From NCBI GenBank assembly GCA_022736535.1, contig DZCT01000013.1:1-15573 (forward strand): DNA of 15,573 bases, in the 5' to 3' direction. Below are positions 1 through 5,833 of this stretch, one piece after another (position 1 is the first letter of the stretch; each line of letters starts with the position of its first letter). The stretch comes from Desulfatirhabdium butyrativorans. GTDB taxonomy: Bacteria; Desulfobacterota; Desulfobacteria; Desulfobacterales; JAIFKL01. The position numbers and the translations under genes were made by a program. The notes under the pieces were generated by a model. That model was not told the DNA's origin. It did not search any database and saw nothing but the letters and a program-made list of their open reading frames with translations.

Positions 1-2
1 TG

Positions 3-911
3 GCGTTTATACACTCACAGGGCATATCGCCCCAACAGGCAATCGCATTTATTCGCGGACAGTCCGGTATAGCATCCGGGAGAGTCAATTCTTTTATCAG
101 GTCTCTCAGCGAAGATCATGGTCATGCAGGAGGCGGCTGTGACTGCGAAGCGGAAAACCCTGCCTTCGCGTCTCCGGCTTCGACTTGCGCCGATACGGCG
201 GGAGGCGATAAGAAGACATGCGGCTGCGGCTCGGAAGGATGTGAATCCGGAAATCCTCAGACTGCCTCAAACGGCGGCTCATCCCGTGTTCAGCAAAACC
301 CTGTCCATCCCTCACCGGGTCAGAGTTATGGAAATGAGGCTTTTTTTTCTCATGCGTTTCAGGGGCCCGTACCGGGGAATCATGCCGCTTACATGCAGGG
401 TTATACGCCGGGTCCCATGGCAGGAAATCAAGCCGGTTATGCACCGGGTCCTGTACCGGGAAGCCACGCCGGTTATGCACCGGGTCATGTACCGGGGAAT
501 CATGCCGCTTACATGCAGGGTTATACGCCGGGTCCCATGGCAGGAAATCACGCCGGTTATGCACCGGGTCCTGTACCGGGAAACCACGCCGCTTATGCAC
601 CGGGTCATGCCTCTCACTCGTGCGGAGGTCCCGGTCCTCGGCATTTCAAGCATGAGCAGCATCAATACGGTCAGATGATGGAAATTGTCAATGATTTTGC
701 CAACGGAACGCCGAATGTGGGCAAAGTCATGGATTTTATGGAAATTTCTGACAGCCGTTTCTGGAAAGGCGCAGTCGCGGGAATTGCACTGACCTTGCTG
801 CTGACCAACGACACCGTGAAAAAAACGATTTTCGGCGCGATGGGCAATCTGATGCAACCGTTCCGAAAAGAGCATTCAGACACAGCAGAAACTTCCGAAC
901 AGACCTCCTGA
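3..911 (+). CDS. 5'-truncated Cys-rich and His/Tyr/Pro/Gly-repeat protein with C-terminal membrane module
   Basis: The reading frame is open from the left edge to the TGA ending at 911 (302 residues visible), and the only in-frame Met codons lie inside the repeats, so the true start is upstream of the window. Order: a helical stretch (SPQQAIAFIRGQSG), a Cys-rich part with CDC and CGCGSEGC clusters at about 138-242, then six copies of a 12-16-residue motif of the type VPGNHAAYAPGH (369-608), a His-rich link (RHFKHEQHQ), and one hydrophobic segment (747-815, WKGAVAGIALTLLLTN) followed by a basic amphipathic tail. The membrane module is paralogous to that of the 1411-1854 protein. His and Cys richness next to iron genes suggests metal binding or a scaffold role at a membrane; this is inference. 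A relation to FezA/DUF6110-type ferrosome proteins is possible but was not tested. Confidence 0.85.
   Translation, partial: AFIHSQGISPQQAIAFIRGQSGIASGRVNSFIRSLSEDHGHAGGGCDCEAENPAFASPASTCADTAGGDKKTCGCGSEGCESGNPQTASNGGSSRVQQNPVHPSPGQSYGNEAFFSHAFQGPVPGNHAAYMQGYTPGPMAGNQAGYAPGPVPGSHAGYAPGHVPGNHAAYMQGYTPGPMAGNHAGYAPGPVPGNHAAYAPGHASHSCGGPGPRHFKHEQHQYGQMMEIVNDFANGTPNVGKVMDFMEISDSRFWKGAVAGIALTLLLTNDTVKKTIFGAMGNLMQPFRKEHSDTAETSEQTS
369..608 (+). repeat. Two tandem 120-bp repeats inside a coding region
   Basis: 369-488 and 489-608 are two head-to-tail copies of a 120-bp unit that differ at only about four positions (431/551, 463/583, 472/592, 488/608). The unit is exactly 40 codons, so the duplication keeps frame. 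Each unit is itself three motifs of 16, 12 and 12 residues with consensus (V/M)(P/A)GNHA(G/A)YAPG(P/H). The near-identity of the two copies indicates recent expansion. Confidence 0.95.
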
Positions 912-990
912 TTCGGCAATATGTCTGAATCTGAAAGAGAGATAAAAAGCAATCTTTTTTAATCAAATCAGTTATAAAGGAGATAACTCT

Positions 991-1383
991 ATGTATTATC
1001 ATTCGTCATATCCTGTAAATGTCAGCTCATATCCTGCAAATGTCAGGACAAATATCGGGACAAACCTCGTGGCAGATACACGGCTCACGGCTTATGCGCC
1101 CCGCGCCGCATTCACCATGGGGGCTATCGGCGCAGTTGTCGGCGGCACGAGCGCGGCAGCTCAGAATATCCGTCAGGTCAAAGCCGGTGAGATAAATCCT
1201 CAGGAAGCTGCGGGCAATATCATCAAGGAAGCCGCAGGAGCAGGCATTTCCGTAGCAACAGCCACAGCCGTTGTCGGCGGTATGGGCGTGAACAGAGGTT
1301 TTTTTTCTCTGCTGGGGATGGTGGTTGTGGCAACCGGCACAAAGTATTTCTGGGATGCCATCACAGCATCTGAAAAAAAATAA
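991..1383 (+). CDS. MamC-like small membrane protein
   Basis: 130 aa with a strong ribosome binding site (AAAGGAG, 976-982) nine bases before ATG. Residues 1-38 are a polar Tyr/Asn/Val-rich leader. Residues 44-61 (GAIGAVVGGTSAAAQNIR) form a Gly/Ala-rich membrane helix, 62-82 a charged loop, 83-98 a second helix, and 104-118 a further hydrophobic stretch ending in TGTKYFWD. The pattern GAxVGGxxAxAxNxR, then EA, KExxGAG and KYxWD matches what I remember of magnetosome MamC (Mms13), whose inter-helix loop contacts magnetite. E72 would align with the MamC loop Glu, while N76 replaces its Asp. It lies 79 bp after the truncated gene and 27 bp before the next. Likely role: a structural or mineral-facing protein of an iron compartment membrane. 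Homology to MamC is judged by eye. Confidence 0.8.
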   Translation: MYYHSSYPVNVSSYPANVRTNIGTNLVADTRLTAYAPRAAFTMGAIGAVVGGTSAAAQNIRQVKAGEINPQEAAGNIIKEAAGAGISVATATAVVGGMGVNRGFFSLLGMVVVATGTKYFWDAITASEKK

Positions 1384-1410
1384 CTCAGCGTGAAAAGGAG
1401 AATATCAAAA

Positions 1411-1854
1411 ATGAAGCAGTCATTTTCCCAACATCATCAGATGCCGGATAAAGAACAGGCGCATCATTGCGCTTCAGCCGCTCCGGCAGCGCCGGCACCG
1501 GCATATTATCCGCCCAACTATCCCCAGTATGAGCAATATCTGTACCGCTACGGAGACAACGGCGAGTTTCGCTATCTGCCCGCTCAAAGCGACCCGAATG
1601 CCTTAGCACCTGCTTCGGATTATCCCGCGCAGCCCGCTCTTTCAGGATGGTTTGATTTTTCGGATTCCTGTTATCTGAAAGGATTTCTCACCGGCGCTGC
1701 GCTCACGTTTCTGCTCACCAACTCTGCGGTTCAGAAGGCTGTTGTCCGGGGCGCGGTCAAACTCATGTCCGCGGTTCAGGGCGGCGTTGAGGAAGTAAAG
1801 GAACAGATTAAAGACATCAAAGCAGAGATGAGTCAGAAGGAGGTTAGGGGTTAG
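1411..1854 (+). CDS. Small membrane protein with Pro/Tyr-rich N-terminus and the same C-terminal module as the first gene
   Basis: I chose ATG 1411 (147 aa) because AAGGAG at 1395-1400 sits 10 bases upstream; an in-frame GTG at 1390 would lie before and inside that site. The N-terminal half is His-, Ala-, Pro- and Tyr-rich (AYYPPNYPQYEQYLYRYGD) and probably disordered. One membrane segment follows (1678-1730, KGFLTGAALTFLLTN), then a basic helix and an amphipathic, probably coiled tail (EEVKEQIKDIKAEM). The SDSxxxKGxxxGxALTxLLTNxxVxK pattern matches the end of the 3-911 protein. The last residues (EVRG and stop) are encoded by the repeat at 1840-1920. Role inferred: membrane-anchored component of an iron compartment; function unknown. 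Confidence 0.85.
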   Translation: MKQSFSQHHQMPDKEQAHHCASAAPAAPAPAYYPPNYPQYEQYLYRYGDNGEFRYLPAQSDPNALAPASDYPAQPALSGWFDFSDSCYLKGFLTGAALTFLLTNSAVQKAVVRGAVKLMSAVQGGVEEVKEQIKDIKAEMSQKEVRG

Positions 1855-1920
1855 AGGTCAGAGGTCAGGGGTCAGGGGTCGGCGGATTTACCCCGAACCC
1901 CGAACCTCTAACCTCTCACC
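1840..1920. repeat. Inverted intergenic repeat, GAGGTTAGGGG/CCTCTAACCTC family
   Basis: The left arm is built of iterated purine-rich GAGGTCAGGGGTC units and the right arm (CCCCGAACCCCGAACCTCTAACCTCTCACC) is roughly its reverse complement, so the whole could fold into one long imperfect hairpin. It overlaps the 3' end of the upstream gene and stops nine bases before the next start codon. Related copies are at 5150-5237 and 15361-15434. Confidence 0.8.
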
Positions 1921-1929
1921 CAATCAACC

Positions 1930-2136
1930 ATGAAAAGATTATGTTCGGATGAGAAAAGAATATCTCGCGATGAGAAGCGTTCCATTGCCAAAACGGGCAT
2001 GGCATTATCCATCGGCGCGCTTGTTTATACCGGGCTGAGAGGACCGGCAAGCCGGAACCTGCATATTGTTTCCGGGCTGGCGCTGGTGGGATTTTCTTAT
2101 TGGCATTACAGTCTTTATCAATCTCAATCGAGATGA
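1930..2136 (+). CDS. 68-aa protein with two predicted membrane helices
   Basis: Not assigned to a named family. A charged N-terminus rich in Lys/Arg/Asp/Glu (1-20) is followed by two hydrophobic segments: residues 21-37 (KTGMALSIGALVYTGL) and 44-60 (LHIVSGLALVGFSYWHY), joined by a short RGPASRN turn. Histidines in LHIVSG and YWHYSLY sit at the two ends of helix 2 and could bind metal or heme, which is speculation. The start is the first ATG after an in-frame stop near 1909-1911. No good Shine-Dalgarno is visible because the 1840-1920 repeat ends just upstream, so translation may be weak. Position between the compartment-type proteins and the ATPase suggests a small subunit or assembly factor. 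Confidence 0.7.
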   Translation: MKRLCSDEKRISRDEKRSIAKTGMALSIGALVYTGLRGPASRNLHIVSGLALVGFSYWHYSLYQSQSR

Positions 2137-2298
2137 AGGCAGCGGTAGGGCGGGGTTACGACCCCGCCGACTGTAAAACACATTTTCGGTAGTGGTGTAG
2201 AAGAGGTGATAAACTCTGTCCCTGTCATTCTGAATGCAGTGAAAAATCTCTTATTATAACAGCGTATTATAAAAAAATCATCTGAATAGGAAAACCTG
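2137..2298. other. Intergenic region with repeat fragments before the first P-type ATPase
   Basis: It holds a perfect hairpin GGCGGGGT-TACG-ACCCCGCC (2149-2168), related to the sequence at 12601-12630, and a half copy of the GTCATTCTGAATGCAGTGA repeat (about 2224-2253). The remainder (2253-2285, TTATTATAACAGCGTATTATAAAAAAATC) is very AT-rich and includes TATAAT-like hexamers, so a promoter for the ATPase is possible. No clear -35 or Fur box was recognised. Confidence 0.5.
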
Positions 2299-4440
2299 AT
2301 GATGGCTGTTTGCAAACAGACAGAAAGCAAAATCCGTATCGTTCACGAACTGCCCCGGCGGCTGAGAATCCGCACGCCGGTTCTGCATGACCCCGCGTTT
2401 GATACGGTTTATCTGGAAGCCATGCTTCTGAATCTGCCGGGGATAGAAGCGGCGCGTTTCAATCTCAAAGCCGCGTGTATCACCCTGAATTATGACGGTT
2501 CTGCACAGACGAGGCAGCGTATCTTAGTTTTACTTGAAAACATTCCGGCTGAAACTTTTCAGCAGGAGATGGAAACCGAAACTCCGGAAGACCCTTACGG
2601 ATTGGCTTTCCACGGAATTTCCGCCATGCTGACGCCCCTGATGCCGAGGTATTTCAAAGCCCCTTTAAGCTGGTTTCTCGGAATGCCTACCATCGCACAG
2701 GGTGTTGTCACGCTGCTGACGCAGGGCATCAAAATTGAAGCGCTGGACGCGGCTGCGGTGGGATTTTCTCTTTTGCGGAGAGATTATTTCACGGCAAACA
2801 TCATTGTATTTCTGCTGAAACTCGGACAATATCTCAAACAGTTATCCGAGGAAAAAAGCGACGCGCTGCTGAGAAGTCTGCTTTGTCCCCGGTCGGAAGA
2901 AGTCTGGGTGGAACGGGAGGGACTCGAAGTCAGGGTGAGCTTCGGACAAGTCATTGTCGGCGATGTCGTCATCTGCGGAACCGGCGAAATGATACCGGTT
3001 GACGGCATTGTTCTCGACGGCGAGGCATCGGTGAATCAGAGTTCCATTACCGGCGAATCGCTTCCGGTTCATCTTCAGACCGGAGACAAAGCCGTGTCCG
3101 GCTCGCTCATTGTTGAGGGGCGGATTAAAATCCGCGCGGGAAGGGTGGGGCAGGAAACCACAACAGCCCGAATCAGCCGTTTTCTGGAAAATTCTCTGCG
3201 ATTCAGATCAAAGACTCAGCAGCAGAGCGACCGGCTGGCGGATAAGCTCGTGCCGGTCACATTCGGTCTGGGAATTGCCGCATGGATGCTGACGCATGAC
3301 ATTCGCCGAGCCGCATCGGTGCTGACAGTGGATTATTCCTGCGCCGTGAAATTAGCCGACCCTGTGGCAGTCAAAATGACGATGTACCGAGCCGCACACG
3401 CCGGGGTTCTGATCAAAGGTTCTCATGCTTTGGATGCGCTTTCACGGGTTGACACCCTTGTTTTTGACAAAACCGGAACGCTGACTCGCGGGCTTCTGAC
3501 GGTTACAGATGTCTTGCCGGTAAACAACATGAGCAAAGACAGACTGCTGGCATTGGCAGCCGCAGCCGAAGAACACTACGCCCATCCGCTGGCAAAAGCG
3601 GTTGTCAGAGCCGCGAAAGAGCGGAACCTGAAGATGCCGTCTCTGAGTCAGGTTGACTTTATCGTTGCCCACGGCGTTTCCGCTTATGTGGAAGGAGAAC
3701 GTATTCTGGTGGGAAGCCGCCATTTCATAGCGGAAGACGAAGGCATAAACTGTTCCGCGGCAGATGTTGCAGCCTCCGCCATCCGCAGTCAGGGGAAAAG
3801 CCTGCTTTACGTGGCAAAAGGAGACATTCTTGCCGGCGTCATCGGCTTACAGGATGAATTAAGAGCCGAAGTTCCCGATGTGCTTCATCGCTTGAAAACT
3901 CAGGGCATTCGGAAAATCATTGTCCTGACAGGGGACCATCGGGATACGGCTCGGGCGGTGACCGCGGGCTTGGAGGATATAGACGAAGTTCGCTGGGAAC
4001 TCAAGCCTGAAGACAAGTCTGACATCATCCGGGAACTCAGAGAAGCGGGGCATATTCCGGCTTTTGTGGGTGACGGCGTGAATGACGCGCCCGCGCTTGT
4101 CACAGCGGATGTGGGGATATGTATGCCCGCAGGTGCAGACCTTGCCAGAGAATCCGCGGCGGTTGTTCTTTTAAAAGACGACCTGAACGCGCTGTCCATT
4201 GCCAAAGAATCCGCGGACAGGTGCCGTGACATCATCAAAAACTGCTTCGGCGCGGCAGTGGGATTCAATTCGCTGCTTTTGTTTTTGGCTATGCGGGGTC
4301 TTCTTCCGCCGGCAGTGTCCGCGGTTCTGCACAATGCAAATACTGTCGGCATCCTCGGATATGCAGCTTTGGCCGGAAAAAAGTTTCCGGCAAGTTCCGA
4401 CTCTGATAAAGGAGAAAATAAATGCACATCACATCCTTGA
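2299..4440 (+). CDS. P1B-type metal-transporting ATPase with Ser-Cys-Ala motif (FezB-like, probable iron)
   Basis: 713 aa. Residues 11-68 form an HMA-like fold without CxxC; instead it starts with IVHELPRRLRIR, an Arg-rich motif. Hydrophobic segments lie at about 104-140, 149-178, 318-360 and 650-692. The actuator loop has intact TGES (251-254). The P domain has DKTGT with the phosphorylated Asp at 390. The N domain has the HP pair at 429-430, and the hinge is GDGVNDAP (591-598). The transport motif in the membrane is DYSCAVKLADP with Ser-Cys-Ala at 347-349 where Cu/Zn pumps have CPC. A non-CPC motif and HMA-like N-terminus are, from memory, features of P1B-6 ATPases such as ferrosome FezB; substrate Fe(II) is therefore inferred, supported by the feo neighbours. 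ATG 2299 or 2302 are equivalent; AGGA at about 2287 precedes them. The 3' end overlaps the FeoA start by 19 bases, showing coupling. Confidence 0.92.
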   Translation: MMAVCKQTESKIRIVHELPRRLRIRTPVLHDPAFDTVYLEAMLLNLPGIEAARFNLKAACITLNYDGSAQTRQRILVLLENIPAETFQQEMETETPEDPYGLAFHGISAMLTPLMPRYFKAPLSWFLGMPTIAQGVVTLLTQGIKIEALDAAAVGFSLLRRDYFTANIIVFLLKLGQYLKQLSEEKSDALLRSLLCPRSEEVWVEREGLEVRVSFGQVIVGDVVICGTGEMIPVDGIVLDGEASVNQSSITGESLPVHLQTGDKAVSGSLIVEGRIKIRAGRVGQETTTARISRFLENSLRFRSKTQQQSDRLADKLVPVTFGLGIAAWMLTHDIRRAASVLTVDYSCAVKLADPVAVKMTMYRAAHAGVLIKGSHALDALSRVDTLVFDKTGTLTRGLLTVTDVLPVNNMSKDRLLALAAAAEEHYAHPLAKAVVRAAKERNLKMPSLSQVDFIVAHGVSAYVEGERILVGSRHFIAEDEGINCSAADVAASAIRSQGKSLLYVAKGDILAGVIGLQDELRAEVPDVLHRLKTQGIRKIIVLTGDHRDTARAVTAGLEDIDEVRWELKPEDKSDIIRELREAGHIPAFVGDGVNDAPALVTADVGICMPAGADLARESAAVVLLKDDLNALSIAKESADRCRDIIKNCFGAAVGFNSLLLFLAMRGLLPPAVSAVLHNANTVGILGYAALAGKKFPASSDSDKGENKCTSHP

Positions 4441-5147
4441 GCGATGCGCCCTTCGGCAAATCTCTGATGCTGGTAAAAGTTGAAAATGCGAATTTGGAGA
4501 TGCGTCTCAGGCAGATGGGGCTTTTTGAAGGCAGTCTCCTGACGCGTTTGGATGAGGAAGCCGCGATTCATCCTGTCAGAGTGCAGGGTCCTCGGGGAGA
4601 ATTTATTCTGGGCGGAGGAATGGCATCCCGTGTGATCGTGCATAAGGACAACGGGGCAAGGCTGCCGCTCACCGAACTGAAAGCAGGGGAAAGGGGACAT
4701 ATAGAAGGCATTGTATCCGGCGACGCGCTGGCAAAAACCCTGAAAATTCTCGGCGCGGAAGAAAATGATGAAATTATTTTTGTCCGAGAAATTCCGCCCA
4801 TGGAGTATATCACGGTGGTTGAAAAAGGCGGGCGGATTCGTCTCAACGAAGGCATGGCAGCCAAGATATGGGGACGCGTGAAAGAGGCGCACCGGCAGTT
4901 TGCCTGTATCGGCGTGGGCGAGCCGTTTGAAGTCGCCGATATTCTGGGCGGAAAAAACGCGGGGGAAATGCTTTCCCGTCAGGGAATTGTTCCCGGAAAA
5001 ATGCTGATGCTGGAAAGCGTGGAACCGGCAAAAATCCTTTTTATGACCCGGCAGAATCCGGTTCCGGTGATTATCTCGACTCCCGACGGACTGCGGCTTT
5101 TTTTGCAGAAAAAAGAAGGCGGGCAGATTTTTGTCAGTGAGAAGTGA
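4422..5147 (+). CDS. feoA: Multi-domain FeoA-family protein (about three FeoA-like domains)
   Basis: 241 aa, roughly three times the usual FeoA length of 75-80 residues. Domain 1 (3-74) carries the classical RLRQMGLFEGS. Domain 2 (80-152) begins PLTELKAGERGHIEGI and has a degenerate version (TLKILGAEENDEI). Domain 3 (161-238) has MLSRQGIVPGK. FeoA is a small cytoplasmic SH3-like protein that assists FeoB in ferrous iron uptake. AAAGGAG (4408-4414) precedes ATG 4422, which lies inside the end of the ATPase gene, so the two are translationally coupled. feoB lies further on at 5834. Membership in the FeoA family is clear; the exact number of domains is read from repeats of motif and spacing. Fused FeoA modules could serve as an adaptor for FeoB or for the ATPase. 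Confidence 0.88.
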   Translation: MHITSLSDAPFGKSLMLVKVENANLEMRLRQMGLFEGSLLTRLDEEAAIHPVRVQGPRGEFILGGGMASRVIVHKDNGARLPLTELKAGERGHIEGIVSGDALAKTLKILGAEENDEIIFVREIPPMEYITVVEKGGRIRLNEGMAAKIWGRVKEAHRQFACIGVGEPFEVADILGGKNAGEMLSRQGIVPGKMLMLESVEPAKILFMTRQNPVPVIISTPDGLRLFLQKKEGGQIFVSEK

Positions 5148-5392
5148 GAAATACGGGGTGCGGGGTATGAGGTTCGGGGTCAGAGGGTCTGTTTTCAGCT
5201 CGGGACCGAACCCCTGACCTCGAACCTCATACCCCGTGTCGTCATTCCGAGCGCAGCGAGCCGAATCTTATAAAATGGCTTTTCTTTCACAGGAAAGATT
5301 TCTCCCTTCGGTCGAAATGACATGCAGCTTTGTCACTCCGGAGTCAGCGGTTTCAACTGAAATGAAAAATCATATCATCGGAGACAGAACTC
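5148..5392. repeat. Intergenic region made of two inverted repeat elements
   Basis: 5150-5237 is a large hairpin of the AGGTTCGGGGTCAG family (arms GGGGTATGAGGTTCGGGGTCAG and its near complement ending in CATACCCCG). Directly after it, 5241-5322 is a longer variant of the GTCATTCCGAGCGCAGCGAG ... TCGGTCGAAATGACA element. What remains (5323-5392) contains only the leader of the next gene. No independent gene or promoter is recognised here. Confidence 0.75.
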
Positions 5393-5779
5393 ATGGCAAA
5401 AATAGGAAAAAAAATCGAAAGCAACTGGTCTGTCGGAACGCATACGGTGAATAATTACAAGCGGCGGGTCAATGACCCTGCATTACCCAGAAAGCGCAGA
5501 ACCTCGAATGAAATACGGACCATTATCGCCAGATCGCTGAACAAATCCAAAGATACCGGAAAAACTGTGGATATACGTTCCGAAAATTTTAAAGGAAAGG
5601 ATAAAATCAGACAGTTGTACAAAGTCAGTCTGTTTAAGTCATCGTATTATGTGCTGTGTGTTACCAATGTCGTTCTTACGGTTTTCACGGAAGAAATGAT
5701 CCGCAACGACATCAAAAAGGGTTTGCTCAAGTTTCCTGATGAAGAACCGTTTGAAGAATTCAGGCATATTTATCGTTAA
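5393..5779 (+). CDS. Unrecognised 128-aa protein
   Basis: I do not recognise a family. The protein is basic at the N-terminus (KRR, PRKRR near 23-36), has a helix-forming middle (EIRTIIARSLNK), then a run of probable beta strands (QLYKVSLFKSSYYVLCVTNVVLTVF) followed by TEEMIRNDIKKG and an acidic Pro/Glu/Phe-rich tail. The strand pattern looks like the core of small alpha/beta enzymes such as RelE- or BrnT-like toxins, but no catalytic set is visible and no antitoxin gene adjoins. GGAGA at about 5380 precedes ATG 5393. It lies between feoA and feoB, flanked by repeat elements on both sides, so it could be a late insertion rather than part of iron transport. Confidence 0.7.
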   Translation: MAKIGKKIESNWSVGTHTVNNYKRRVNDPALPRKRRTSNEIRTIIARSLNKSKDTGKTVDIRSENFKGKDKIRQLYKVSLFKSSYYVLCVTNVVLTVFTEEMIRNDIKKGLLKFPDEEPFEEFRHIYR

Positions 5780-5786
5780 TCTGTAA

Positions 5787-5807
5787 GGTGGGCATTTCAT
5801 GCCCACC
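5787..5807. repeat. Perfect 9-bp hairpin (GGTGGGCAT/ATGCCCACC) before feoB
   Basis: GGTGGGCAT, loop TTC, ATGCCCACC. It lies between the stop of the 128-aa gene and the feoB ribosome binding site. No T-run follows, so it is not a standard intrinsic terminator; it is either a short palindromic genome repeat or a transcript-stabilising stem. Confidence 0.75.
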
Positions 5808-5833
5808 CACCGAAGCGGAGGTGAAATAAAAAA

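Noticed and set aside
118..678. Open frames of 164-187 aa on both strands across the first gene
   Set aside because: They are shadows of the 3-911 gene. Their internal repeats simply reflect the 120-bp tandem duplication, and they have no ribosome binding site or sensible protein composition.
2250..2298. Fur box or sigma-70 promoter before the first ATPase
   Set aside because: The stretch is AT-rich with TATAAT-like words, but no convincing -35 spacing or Fur-type palindrome could be identified by eye.
5787..5807. Intrinsic terminator upstream of feoB
   Set aside because: The stem is perfect but no T-run follows, so it is listed as a repeat only.
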